Source: Bacteroidota bacterium
GTDB lineage: Bacteria > Bacteroidota > Bacteroidia > B-17B0 > Aurantibacillaceae
DNA length: 64,000 nt
Assembly (NCBI GenBank): GCA_016708845.1
Contig: JADJFB010000013.1
Location: 99,591-163,590, forward strand
Reading direction: 5' to 3'
Positions 9,182 through 17,860 of the stretch are shown piece by piece; position 1 is the first letter of the stretch, and each line of letters starts with the position of its first letter. Both the position numbers and the translations under genes were made by a program. Below the pieces are notes generated by a model. That model was given only the letters and a program-made list of their open reading frames with translations. It was not told the origin of the DNA and searched no databases.

Positions 9182-10006
9182 ATGGACTACATACAATATT
9201 CTTTTACTATAACTCCTACCGAACCAGGCTCTGATATTTTAATTGCTTTATTAGCTGACTTAGGTTTTGAAAGCTTTACCCAAAACGACACCGGCGTTGA
9301 TGCCTACATACAAGAAGAATTTGAAAATGAAGATCTAGTAAAAGAATTATCATTTGAAGATTTTACATTTTCATATGTAAGAACGGTGATTCCTAAAACC
9401 AATTGGAATGAAGAATGGGAGAAAAATTTTAATCCAGTATACGTGGATGATTTAGTTTGTATCAGAGCACATTTTCATCCAGTGGCAGAAAACATTAAAC
9501 ATGACATTGTAATTACTCCTAAAATGAGTTTTGGAACTGGACATCATGATACAACGTGGTTGGTTAGTAAAACCATGTTTAGTATTCCATTTGCAAACAC
9601 TCATGTTTTGGATATGGGTTGTGGCACTGGTATTTTAGCCATTTTAGCCAAACAACTAGGGGCAACAAAATTATTAGGAATTGACATTGATGATTGGAGT
9701 ATTGAAAACTCTATTGAAAATGCTGCCATCAATCATGCTACGGATATTGATTTCAAAAAAGGCGATGCGTCCTTGCTTCCTGCACAAGAAACCTTCGATG
9801 TGATTTTAGCCAACATTAATAAAAATGTGTTAAAAAAGGATTTACCTTCATACTTCACCTGTTTGAAAAAAGGAGGCTACTTATTATTAAGCGGCTTTTT
9901 CACAGCTGATGTAGAGGAATTGAAACAATTAGCCACAACTATTGGCTTTAGCTTTGAAGAAAGCTATAACAAAAATGAATGGGCTGTTATTAAGTTAAGA
10001 AAATAA
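9182..10006 (+). CDS. prmA: ribosomal protein L11 methyltransferase
   Basis: A 274-residue class I SAM-dependent methyltransferase. The N-terminal substrate-recognition domain (about residues 1-95) is followed by KMSFGTGHHDTT, a PrmA signature, then SAM motif I LDMGCGTGILAI and the acidic motif GIDIDDWS. LANINKNVL is the N-[IL]-type catalytic motif. PrmA trimethylates several amino groups of L11. The gene is separated from tpiA by the inverted repeat and is followed 10 bp later by the GlcD-type gene, so those two are probably co-transcribed. Confidence 0.93.
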   Translation: MDYIQYSFTITPTEPGSDILIALLADLGFESFTQNDTGVDAYIQEEFENEDLVKELSFEDFTFSYVRTVIPKTNWNEEWEKNFNPVYVDDLVCIRAHFHPVAENIKHDIVITPKMSFGTGHHDTTWLVSKTMFSIPFANTHVLDMGCGTGILAILAKQLGATKLLGIDIDDWSIENSIENAAINHATDIDFKKGDASLLPAQETFDVILANINKNVLKKDLPSYFTCLKKGGYLLLSGFFTADVEELKQLATTIGFSFEESYNKNEWAVIKLRK

Positions 10007-10016
10007 AATTATTGCA

Positions 10017-10739
10017 ATGAATTATACTAAACTCTCTCAAGAGCATATCAATTCGCTACAACAAATTGTAGGTAAAGACGATGTTTATACAGATCATGAA
10101 AATTTAGAAAAATATGGTCAGGATGAAACAGAAGATTTTATTTTTAAACCCGAAGTAGTCGTTAAGCCTAAAACCGTTAGTCAAATTTCAGAAATTATGA
10201 AATTAGCTAATGCTTATAAAATACCAGTAACAGCTCGTGGGGCAGGCACAGGATTAAGTGGTGGTGCATTACCAATACATGGTGGTATTATTATTAGTAT
10301 GGAATATTTTAATAACATCTTGCAAATAGATGAACGTAATTTACAAGCTACTGTTGAGCCAGGTGTGATTAATTATGTATTTCAAGAAGAAGTAAAAAAA
10401 GTAAATTTATTTTATCCACCCGATCCAGCAAGCTGGGGAAGCTGTTCATTGGGTGGTAATGTAGCTCACAGCAGCGGCGGGCCAAAAGCTGTGAAGTATG
10501 GTACAACCAGAGATTATGTATTAAACATTGAAATGGTTTTACCAAACGGCGATATTATTTGGACAGGCGCTAACACATTAAAATATTCAACAGGATATAA
10601 TTTAACGCATTTAATGGTTGGTAGCGAAGGCACTTTAGGTATCATTACTAAAATAGTTTTTAAATTAATTCCATTACCAAAACATGATTTACTCATGTTA
10701 GTACCTTTACCTCAGCTGAAAAAGCTTGTGAGGCAGTAG
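10017..10739 (+). CDS. GlcD/LldD-type FAD-linked oxidase, N-terminal fragment (frameshifted)
   Basis: First half of a PCMH-type FAD oxidoreductase of the GlcD / D-lactate / D-2-hydroxyglutarate dehydrogenase family. It contains the FAD pyrophosphate-binding segment TARGAGTGLSGGALP and the glycine-rich LGGNVAHSSGG loop. The frame runs into a premature stop because one T appears to be missing from the T-run at 10706-10708. Restoring it changes the end to LVPFTSAEKACEAVGA and joins smoothly with the downstream fragment. The complete protein would be about 467 residues, normal for the family. Confidence 0.88.
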   Translation: MNYTKLSQEHINSLQQIVGKDDVYTDHENLEKYGQDETEDFIFKPEVVVKPKTVSQISEIMKLANAYKIPVTARGAGTGLSGGALPIHGGIIISMEYFNNILQIDERNLQATVEPGVINYVFQEEVKKVNLFYPPDPASWGSCSLGGNVAHSSGGPKAVKYGTTRDYVLNIEMVLPNGDIIWTGANTLKYSTGYNLTHLMVGSEGTLGIITKIVFKLIPLPKHDLLMLVPLPQLKKLVRQ

Positions 10740-10774
10740 GCGCTACATTTAGAGCAGGCATTACGCCAAGTGCT

Positions 10775-11419
10775 ATGGAGTTTATGGAACGTGATGCTAT
10801 TGATTGGAGCATTAAATATGCAGGTGAAGTTAATTTTGAAATTAAATCCGAATGGCAAGCTTTATTGCTGATTGAAGTTGATGGTAATAATATGGATGTG
10901 TTATTTAACGACTGCGAAACCATTAGTAACATCATGACAGAGCACGGTTGCGATGAAATTTTAATGGCCGATAGTGCCGAACAAAAAGCATCTCTTTGGA
11001 AAATAAGACGTAAAGTTGGCGAAGCCGTAAAAAGTAATTCGGTTTACAAAGAAGAAGATACAGTTGTTCCAAGAGCAGAATTACCAATTTTATTGAAAGG
11101 TGTAAAAGAAATTGGTTCAAAATACGGATTTAAAAGTGTGTGTTACGGCCATGCTGGCGATGGAAACCTACACGTTAACATTATTAAAGGGGATTTATCT
11201 GATGAAGTATGGGAAACCGAATTACCAAAAGGCATTGTAGAAATTTTTGAACTATGTAAAAAACTGGGAGGAACAATTAGTGGAGAACATGGGATTGGAT
11301 TAGTTCAAAAAGACTATTTATCGATTGTGTTTCCCGAATATCAATTAGAATTAATGAGAAACATAAAAAAGCTATTTGATCCAAACATGATTTTGAACCC
11401 TGGCAAGATGGTGTTTTAA
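10775..11419 (+). CDS. GlcD/LldD-type FAD-linked oxidase, C-terminal fragment
   Basis: Second half of the same enzyme. The open frame actually continues upstream to about 10709; the coordinate given is its first ATG. It holds the C-terminal FAD-oxidase domain: the K-x-x-LWKIRR helix, YGHAGDGNLHVN, which carries metal- and substrate-binding histidines, and GTISGEHGIG near the end. Such enzymes oxidise 2-hydroxyacids (glycolate, D-lactate or D-2-hydroxyglutarate) and pass electrons to the quinone pool or an Fe-S partner. The substrate cannot be decided from sequence. No GlcE or GlcF partner is adjacent. Confidence 0.87.
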   Translation: MEFMERDAIDWSIKYAGEVNFEIKSEWQALLLIEVDGNNMDVLFNDCETISNIMTEHGCDEILMADSAEQKASLWKIRRKVGEAVKSNSVYKEEDTVVPRAELPILLKGVKEIGSKYGFKSVCYGHAGDGNLHVNIIKGDLSDEVWETELPKGIVEIFELCKKLGGTISGEHGIGLVQKDYLSIVFPEYQLELMRNIKKLFDPNMILNPGKMVF

Positions 11420-11541
11420 CCCCATCTTATTATTAGAATTACATGAGGATTAAGTAATAAAATGCTTCATAAATGCCTTATTTAATGGGACTAAACCCAT
11501 AAAGTTGAAAAATGAATAGGTAAGATAATTAGGAAATAAAT

Positions 11542-11572
11542 TTTGTAACTAACTGAATTTTAAATACATTTG
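11542..11572 (+). promoter_or_regulatory. Bacteroidota-type promoter
   Basis: TTTG (11542-11545), a 19-bp spacer and TACATTTG (11565-11572) match the TTTG-N19-TAnnTTTG consensus exactly. It lies 22 bp before the start codon of the T9SS protein gene. Confidence 0.7.
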
Positions 11573-11594
11573 AATAAACCATAAAAACAAACAC

Positions 11595-12656
11595 ATGAAA
11601 AAAACTTTACTTTCTTTATCAATATTATTTAGTCTAGGTGCAAGTGCACAATTGACGCAAGCAAATCATGCACCAACAGTTGGCTTTAACTACGAGATAT
11701 TTCAATGTGATACGGCTGTAGCAAGTCAAGGCGCAACAATAGGTGCAGGAGCTGTATGGAATTTCACAGCATTAGCTACCTCAACAGTACCTGTTGCAAA
11801 TTACACTACCGCTGTTGCAAGTAATACAACTTATCCATCAGCAGATGTTTCTGTTTCCTCAGCTGCAACTGATATTGCTTATTTCAAATCAAGTGCTACT
11901 GGTTTAGAGTATTATGGTGGTGATGTGTCTTTTGGCATCGCTAATGGCACACTTATCTATACTAATCCTGCCGTTTATGCAGCTTATCCTATGGCACTTA
12001 ACACTTCTACAACATCTACGCCTTCTGGTTCAGTAGTTGTATTTGGTAATACTGGTGTAATTGGAGGAACTGTTACAGCAATGGTTGATGGTACTGGTAC
12101 ATTAAATTTAGATGTACCAGGCGCAGCTGCAGGCACAACTTTAAAATCATTTACAGATGCAATTCGAGTTAAAACAACTGAATATTTGCTAGGCAATGTA
12201 ACTCTTGCTTTTCCACCAATTGCAATCACATTTACCGTAACTCGCGAGAATTATGACTTTTATTCTCCTAGTGCTTCTAGAGCTCCGCTTTTATCAATTT
12301 CAAACTTCACTGCTAATTTAAGTTCAGTTGGTGGTCCAACAGTTAATACAGTAAAAAGCGTTACAGTTCAAAGAGATTATAACGTTGTTAGTGTAAACGA
12401 ATCTCAAAAAGCGTCTATCGAATTATCTGTATATCCAAATCCAGCGGCTACTGTCATTAACTTTGCTACAACAAGCGCAGAAGCTACTAAAGTAATGGCA
12501 TTTGATGTAACAGGAAAATTAGTTGCTACGGAAGTTTTAGAAATGGGGAAAGCTAAAATGAATTTATCAAATTTATCAAGCGGTATGTATATTTATCATG
12601 TGGTTGACAAAAACAACCTAGTTTTAAAATCTGATAAATTTAACGTGAGCAAATAA
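11595..12656 (+). CDS. T9SS type A sorting-domain protein
   Basis: A 353-residue secreted protein. The N terminus is a clean signal peptide (KKTLLSLSILFSLGASAQ). The central ~250 residues are Thr/Ser/Ala/Val-rich and beta-predicted, with no recognised enzyme motif. The last ~80 residues form a type A sorting domain (LSVYPNPAATVINFAT, then MYIYHVV and a lysine-rich end). A consensus promoter lies just upstream, so this is the first gene of its transcript. A palindrome-bearing hairpin follows 26 bp after the stop. Function beyond surface display or secretion is unknown. Confidence 0.8.
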   Translation: MKKTLLSLSILFSLGASAQLTQANHAPTVGFNYEIFQCDTAVASQGATIGAGAVWNFTALATSTVPVANYTTAVASNTTYPSADVSVSSAATDIAYFKSSATGLEYYGGDVSFGIANGTLIYTNPAVYAAYPMALNTSTTSTPSGSVVVFGNTGVIGGTVTAMVDGTGTLNLDVPGAAAGTTLKSFTDAIRVKTTEYLLGNVTLAFPPIAITFTVTRENYDFYSPSASRAPLLSISNFTANLSSVGGPTVNTVKSVTVQRDYNVVSVNESQKASIELSVYPNPAATVINFATTSAEATKVMAFDVTGKLVATEVLEMGKAKMNLSNLSSGMYIYHVVDKNNLVLKSDKFNVSK

Positions 12657-12663
12657 CTTTTTT

Positions 12664-13191
12664 ATGATAGAAATTAAATGTAAAGCCTTATCCGCCAGCT
12701 GGCGGATGGGCTTTTGTTTTTTTATAGTAGTAGTTAGCGTATTTATTTTTTATTCCTGTTCAAACGAAACAAAGGAAGTTAAAACTGTAAAAGTTAGTAC
12801 GCCGCAAGATTTAGAGAAAGAAACCGTTAATCAACTATCCTCTTTCCTTACCAAAGATTCTATTATTTCTATCGATTCTATACCATTAACCTGTTACCGT
12901 TATTTTAATACTCAATACAACAATAAACTATTGTGGTTTGATAAAAATAATTTCAACCAAAAAGGAGACAGCTTACTAAAATTAATTGAAAAGATTAATT
13001 ACTATGGTCTAATACCAAATAATTATCATTTACAAAAAATTAAAAATCACATCGACTCGATTCATGCTAACAAAGAGTTGATTAATGTAACCTCATTAGT
13101 AAAAGCTGATTTATTATTAAGTGATGCCTATTTTTTAATGGGCGCTCATTTAAATAAAGGACGATTTTATACAGATAGTCTTTTACTATAA
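12664..13191 (+). CDS. L,D-transpeptidase (YcbB-like), N-terminal part before an in-frame TAA
   Basis: N-terminal part of a murein L,D-transpeptidase lipoprotein. The signal reads through a 16-bp palindrome (translated S-A-S-W-R) into FFIVVVSVFIFYSC, a lipobox. A start at 12706 would skip the palindrome but lose the positively charged n-region, so 12664 is preferred. The rest is the helical scaffold domain typical of YcbB-type enzymes (LLWFDKNNFNQKGDSLLKLI, then YGLIPNNYH). TAA at 13189-13191 interrupts the frame. The same frame continues immediately after it with TNFSKLDKGWDSILVSGYK, so this is a point nonsense change or an error, not a true end. Confidence 0.8.
   Translation: MIEIKCKALSASWRMGFCFFIVVVSVFIFYSCSNETKEVKTVKVSTPQDLEKETVNQLSSFLTKDSIISIDSIPLTCYRYFNTQYNNKLLWFDKNNFNQKGDSLLKLIEKINYYGLIPNNYHLQKIKNHIDSIHANKELINVTSLVKADLLLSDAYFLMGAHLNKGRFYTDSLLL
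12682..12714 (+). terminator. palindrome-containing terminator-like hairpin overlapping the L,D-transpeptidase start
   Basis: aaagcc (12682-12687) and ggcttt (12709-12714) flank TCCGCCAGCTGGCGGA (12691-12706) and are followed by TTTGTTTTTTT. It sits 26 bp past the stop of the T9SS gene, so it can terminate that transcript while lying inside the next coding region. Confidence 0.65.
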
Positions 13192-13305
13192 ACTAATTTT
13201 AGTAAACTAGATAAAGGCTGGGATAGTATTTTAGTAAGCGGATATAAACAAGCAAATTTAAAAGCATCATTAGATTCGTTAGAGCCAAAGTTTTATAATT
13301 ACCGA

Positions 13306-14346
13306 ATGCTCAAAAAAGAACTAGCCACGATATTAAATAATCCCACTTTGTATCAGGTAGATTCTATTCCTTTTGTAACCGAAAAAGATACTGCCGTTAA
13401 ACTACAACTCATTAAAAAAAGTTTAATCAAGCAAGGCTTATATGACAGTACTATCCAAGCTAACGATAGCACCAAATTAGCAAGGGCTTTAAATAAGTTA
13501 CAAAAAAAATGGTTTATCCAACCAGATGGTAAAATAGGAAAATATACAACTCAGGCATTTTCTTATAATCGAGAAAAGATTATTAAACAAATTTGTATGG
13601 CTATGGAACGCTGGCGTTGGGAAACTAAATTTCCTGAAAAATATGCATTCATTAATATTCCTGCATTTTGGTTAACTGTTTTTGAAAAAGATACTGTTGT
13701 AATGCAATCTGCTGTTGTGTGTGGAAAACCTGACCATCAAACTCCTATTTTAAAAAGTAAAATCGATCACATGCTAATTTATCCATATTGGAATGTTCCA
13801 ATAAGCATCGCAACTAAAGAAATTTTACCAGCCGTACAACATGATACTTCTTATATTAGAAGAAAAAACTTTGAAGTATTAGGCGCTGGCGATAAAGTAT
13901 TAGACTATACAAAAATACCTTGGAGAAAATATACCAAAGATTATTTACCCGTTAGATTTAGACAACGTATTGGCGAAGAAAATAGTTTAGGCGTTGTAAA
14001 ATTCAATTTTCATAATCCTTTTGGTGTGTATTTGCACGACACTAATTCTAAAAGATACTTTAAAACAAGTTCTCGTTCGCAAAGCCACGGATGTATCAGG
14101 TTAGAAAACTTTATTGACTTTGCCGATTTTTTAATTAGAGATGATAGCGTACATTATACGCATGATAGCTTACAAGTATATTTTGTAAAACAAGAACAAA
14201 AGAAAATTAAACTAAAAAAAGCATTGCCAATTTTCACTCGCTATTACACCGCTCATGCTGATAGCACAGGACTAAAACTATATATTGATGTGTATAGAAA
14301 AGATGAGGATATGATGAACCTTATTTATAAATCAGATAAAAGATAA
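13306..14346 (+). CDS. L,D-transpeptidase catalytic part
   Basis: Coding sequence continues in the same frame directly from 13192; 13306 is only the next ATG. It includes a peptidoglycan-binding-like segment (LQKKWFIQPDGKIGKYT) and the YkuD catalytic domain with HNPFGVYLHDT and SQSHGCIRLEN. The Cys of SHGC is the nucleophile and the His residues complete the site. The enzyme makes 3-3 cross-links or attaches proteins to peptidoglycan from the periplasmic side. The whole product would be about 560 residues, normal for the YcbB class. All catalytic residues are intact, so the upstream TAA is the only defect. Confidence 0.87.
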   Translation: MLKKELATILNNPTLYQVDSIPFVTEKDTAVKLQLIKKSLIKQGLYDSTIQANDSTKLARALNKLQKKWFIQPDGKIGKYTTQAFSYNREKIIKQICMAMERWRWETKFPEKYAFINIPAFWLTVFEKDTVVMQSAVVCGKPDHQTPILKSKIDHMLIYPYWNVPISIATKEILPAVQHDTSYIRRKNFEVLGAGDKVLDYTKIPWRKYTKDYLPVRFRQRIGEENSLGVVKFNFHNPFGVYLHDTNSKRYFKTSSRSQSHGCIRLENFIDFADFLIRDDSVHYTHDSLQVYFVKQEQKKIKLKKALPIFTRYYTAHADSTGLKLYIDVYRKDEDMMNLIYKSDKR

Positions 14347-14353
14347 ATGACAA

Positions 14354-14408
14354 AGGATTAAAGAAACCTATTATTATCATTCGTCTTTTATCATAAATCT
14401 TTAATCCT
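14354..14408. terminator. bidirectional terminator-like inverted repeat
   Basis: aggattaaag (14354-14363) and ctttaatcct (14399-14408) are exact 10-bp reverse complements, with further partial pairing inside (aaaaga / tctttt). It fills the gap between the convergent L,D-transpeptidase and DUF4249 genes. Confidence 0.55.
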
Positions 14409-14412
14409 CCCT

Positions 14413-15276
14413 CTACTCCGCCACTCTTTCTCTAAAACCAACGGCACTCATACAAAACCAACCTACTACTTTTGTTTTATCACTGGTTGTATTTTTAATA
14501 TTCGTTTTTACGTTTTCAGGACTCGTTGCAAATAAACCTGAGTTAGTAGTTTGTGTTTGCACTTGCGTTAAAAAATTGTAGGTTTCTAAATTAATAGAAT
14601 GTATTTCAACACGACACACATCAAATTTATTAAAACGTTCTCCAAAAGGTGTAATGCCTTGCGCAATTGGTGTAATAAATGGGAAACCATCGGCACCAGC
14701 TCCAAAAGCAGCGTCAGCACAAATATTAATATCACCACCTTTATTAAAAAATACACCATTACGGTAAGATTTAATCCAATAATAATCAACGGTATCTCCA
14801 GGAATATCAAAACCTAAAAACGCCATATCATAACCTGGCTCAGTCGCGGCAAGGCCTCCACCTTCTTTAAATTCAGAAATAATACTATCAACCTTCGACG
14901 TTCTATTCATGCGTGACGTAGATTTGTATACATTTCCTTGATGCGTTACTGTTAGTTCGTAGTTATGCCCTACTCTAAGTGTATCAGTTGGTGTCCATAC
15001 ATAATCACCATTGTTATTGTCATTAAATATATAATCTACTCCAGTAGTTAAATCTTTCACCGTAACCGTTGCTCCAATAATAGGTTCATTTGGTTTTTGG
15101 CTAAAATAACCATCAGTGTATGTTAATCTAACCTTCTGTTGCAATTGCATATCGTTGATAAACGCATCAATAGTTACAATGGGATCGCCTTCATCTAATT
15201 TAACTTGTATCACATCTTCGCAAGACGTCAAGCTGATAACTGTTAGTAAAACAAAAAATAATTTAAGAGTCTTCAT
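14413..15276 (-). CDS. DUF4249 domain lipoprotein
   Basis: A 287-residue lipoprotein: signal KTLKLFFVLLTVISLTSC with the lipobox Cys at about position 19, then CEDVIQVKLDEGDPIVTIDAF, the usual DUF4249 opening. A beta-sandwich-like region follows (GATVTVKDLTTGVDY, then YELTVTHQGNVYKS). The gene starts 17 bp after the TonB receptor stop, and this receptor-lipoprotein pairing is common in Bacteroidota. By analogy the lipoprotein probably helps the receptor bind or cap its ligand at the cell surface, but the family has no established biochemical function. Confidence 0.88.
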   Translation of the reverse strand: MKTLKLFFVLLTVISLTSCEDVIQVKLDEGDPIVTIDAFINDMQLQQKVRLTYTDGYFSQKPNEPIIGATVTVKDLTTGVDYIFNDNNNGDYVWTPTDTLRVGHNYELTVTHQGNVYKSTSRMNRTSKVDSIISEFKEGGGLAATEPGYDMAFLGFDIPGDTVDYYWIKSYRNGVFFNKGGDINICADAAFGAGADGFPFITPIAQGITPFGERFNKFDVCRVEIHSINLETYNFLTQVQTQTTNSGLFATSPENVKTNIKNTTSDKTKVVGWFCMSAVGFRERVAE

Positions 15277-15293
15277 AATTCTATATTAAAAAA

Positions 15294-17657
15294 TTAAAAT
15301 TTAAAATTGTAAGTGATCGCCGGAACAATAGATGCTATAACAGAGTAACGAACTGCTTCTGTATTTACTGGATAGTCAGGATTATTTCTAAAATAAATAG
15401 AGAAAGCATTTCTTCTATTATAAACATTATACACACTTAATACTAGCGCATGTTTACGTCCTTTTTTATTATTAGGAGATAGGTTACATGTGATCCCAAT
15501 ATCTGCTCTGTGATAAGGTGTGTTACGATAATTATTACGTTTGTTATCGGTATTATAAGGGATAACATAACCTTGAACTTCTACTTTAGCAGTAGGGAAT
15601 GTAGCAGGTGTACCCGTTTGATACACAAAGTTGGCAGAGAAACTGAAACGTTTATTTAAATCAAAAATTAAAACAGTATTTACATTGTGAGTTCTATCGT
15701 ACTTAGATAAAAACCACTCTTCGTTGCTTATACCTCGCACCTGACGTTCTGTTTTTGATAAGGTATAACTTACCCAACCTGTAAATTTACCTTTAGCTTT
15801 TTTCAAATATAATTCAAAGCCATAAGCACGTCCTTTACCTTGCACTAAATCAGATTCTAATCGTGGGTTTAATAATAAGTTCGCATTATCCACATAATCT
15901 AATTGGTTTTGCATGTCCTTATAATAAATCTCTGCCGATGTTTCAAACATATTATCTTTAAAGTTACGGAAGTACCCTAAAGTAATTTGATCAGAGATTA
16001 AAGGCTTTACATTATTGGTTACGGGTGTATAAATATCTAATGGTGTAGATGCGGCTGTATTAGACACAATATGTAAATATTGCGACATACGGTTGTAACC
16101 TAATTTAACGGAGCTTTTATCGTTGATAGTATAATTAACCGCTAAACGTGGTTCGGGCATATTGTAGGTAGCAATATTTTTTCCATCTCCAATTTTTTCT
16201 TCTTTCTCTAATGGTTTGCTTTCGTTTGGAATCGTATCGCGATAAGTGTATTTAGTACCTTTACCCATATAATTAAAAAAAGACCATCTTAAACCATATT
16301 GCAATGTAAAACGATTAGATAATTTTTGTTCGTTGTCAACATAGGCAGCATATTCTACGCCATACTGATTATCTAAACTGATGTTTGACTTATCGCCATT
16401 TTCGGAAGTAATGATTGCCTCTCCTGGTTTAAAAGTGTATAAGATAGCCTGCGCTCCAAATTTAATGGTGTTTTTATTATTCAAATAATAGGTAAAATCT
16501 GGTTTAAAACTATAATTGATAATGTTTGATTTCCATTCAAATTTTTGAGCGTTACCTTCATTTTTAAATCCTAACTCATATTTATAATTACTGTAAAAGG
16601 CCGTTAAGTTCATAAACAACTTACTATTAAAAATATGATTCCAACGAACGGTTCCTGTGGTATTTCCCCAATTAAACACGAAGCCCGCACCAAATATATC
16701 ACGTCCTAAATAACCACTTGCAAACACGGTATTCTTATCGTTGATGCGCCAATTTAGTTTGGCAGTTAAATCATAAAAATAAAATTTAGCGTCTTTTAAA
16801 TCTGGCTGACGTTTTGCTAAAAGTGGTTTTGCTAATACATCAATATAACTTCTACGACCTGCTACAATAAAAGAAGCTTTGTCTTTGAAGATTGGAGCTT
16901 CGATAGACAAACGGCTGAAAATGGTCCCTAAACCACCATTAACTTCCATTTTTTTGCTGTTACCTTCTTTCATTCTAATATCTAAAACCGAAGAAGCCCT
17001 TCCACCGTATTGTGCTGGAATACCGCCTTTAATCAATTTCACATCCTTAACCGCATCAGGATTAAAAATAGAAAAGAAACCAAATAAGTGAGAGGAATTA
17101 TACACTGGTGCTTCATCCATTAAAACCAAGTTTTGATCAATGTTTCCCCCACGCACATTAAATCCACTAGCTCCTTCACCAACAGTGGTAACACCAGGCA
17201 ATAACTGAATACTTTTTACAATATCAACTTCTCCTAATAAAGCGGGCATTTTTTGAATTTGTTTAATATCCAATTTTGCTACACTCATTTCCATGCTCTT
17301 GATATTCTTATCTTCTCTTTCCGAAGAGATCACTACTTCTTCAAGTTCCTTACCTTCTTCACCAATTTCGGTGCTTACGGTTAGATTAGACGTTAAATTG
17401 ATTGGTTTCAAAACCGTTTTATATCCAACAAAAGAAAACACAATCGTGTCTTGACCTTTAGGCAACGTTAATGAATAAAAACCGTACTCATTGGTACTTG
17501 TACCTATTTGAGAATTTTTTTTGTAAACAGTAACCCCAATTAAGGCTTCGCCATTTTTTGCATCTTTGGCGTAACCGCTCACTGTAAATTTATCTTGTGC
17601 TTTAATGCCAAAAACAGTGCAAATAAAAATTAATACTAGTAGTTTCTTCATAATCAT
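15294..17657 (-). CDS. TonB-dependent outer-membrane receptor with N-terminal CarboxypepD_reg-like domain
   Basis: A 787-residue receptor: signal peptide (ending GIKAQ), a carboxypeptidase-regulatory-like beta domain at about residues 22-105 (SGYAKDAKNGEALIGVTVYK), then the plug (MPALLGEVDIVKSIQLLPGV, FNVRGGNIDQNLVLMDEAPV, GGIPAQYGGRASSVLDI) and a 22-strand barrel ending in AITYNFKF with a C-terminal aromatic. It imports a ligand too large for porins using TonB/ExbBD energy. The ligand is unknown; nothing specifically indicates SusC-type glycan uptake. First gene of a two-gene operon with the DUF4249 lipoprotein. A consensus promoter overlapped by an inverted repeat lies just upstream. Confidence 0.92.
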   Translation of the reverse strand: MIMKKLLVLIFICTVFGIKAQDKFTVSGYAKDAKNGEALIGVTVYKKNSQIGTSTNEYGFYSLTLPKGQDTIVFSFVGYKTVLKPINLTSNLTVSTEIGEEGKELEEVVISSEREDKNIKSMEMSVAKLDIKQIQKMPALLGEVDIVKSIQLLPGVTTVGEGASGFNVRGGNIDQNLVLMDEAPVYNSSHLFGFFSIFNPDAVKDVKLIKGGIPAQYGGRASSVLDIRMKEGNSKKMEVNGGLGTIFSRLSIEAPIFKDKASFIVAGRRSYIDVLAKPLLAKRQPDLKDAKFYFYDLTAKLNWRINDKNTVFASGYLGRDIFGAGFVFNWGNTTGTVRWNHIFNSKLFMNLTAFYSNYKYELGFKNEGNAQKFEWKSNIINYSFKPDFTYYLNNKNTIKFGAQAILYTFKPGEAIITSENGDKSNISLDNQYGVEYAAYVDNEQKLSNRFTLQYGLRWSFFNYMGKGTKYTYRDTIPNESKPLEKEEKIGDGKNIATYNMPEPRLAVNYTINDKSSVKLGYNRMSQYLHIVSNTAASTPLDIYTPVTNNVKPLISDQITLGYFRNFKDNMFETSAEIYYKDMQNQLDYVDNANLLLNPRLESDLVQGKGRAYGFELYLKKAKGKFTGWVSYTLSKTERQVRGISNEEWFLSKYDRTHNVNTVLIFDLNKRFSFSANFVYQTGTPATFPTAKVEVQGYVIPYNTDNKRNNYRNTPYHRADIGITCNLSPNNKKGRKHALVLSVYNVYNRRNAFSIYFRNNPDYPVNTEAVRYSVIASIVPAITYNFKF

Positions 17658-17671
17658 AGAATATTCGGGTG

Positions 17672-17710
17672 CAAACTTAGGAAACTTATTTTTTTTTTCA
17701 AGTTTCCTAA
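17672..17710 (-). promoter_or_regulatory. promoter with overlapping 11-bp inverted repeat (candidate operator)
   Basis: On the minus strand TTG, a 19-bp spacer and TAAGTTTG (plus 17672-17679) match the Bacteroidota consensus. Arms ttaggaaactt (17677-17687) and aagtttcctaa (17700-17710) are exact reverse complements across a 12-bp T-rich spacer, spanning the -7 to -33 interval of the TonB receptor promoter. Confidence 0.6.
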
Positions 17711-17860
17711 ACGATTTTTTTACCTTTTATATAACGTTTAATGTTAAAAAATGTTGTAAGATGAGGCAAATATAGATTTAGGGCAATCATTTACGCAACT
17801 CATATTAGGCGAATGGCTGACAGCAGGCGGTAGATAGTAAATTAATACGGATTGAAGACT

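Noticed and set aside
13189..13191. TAA read as sense by an alternative code
   Set aside because: Many genes in the window end at TAA at their normal family length, so a global reassignment is not supported.
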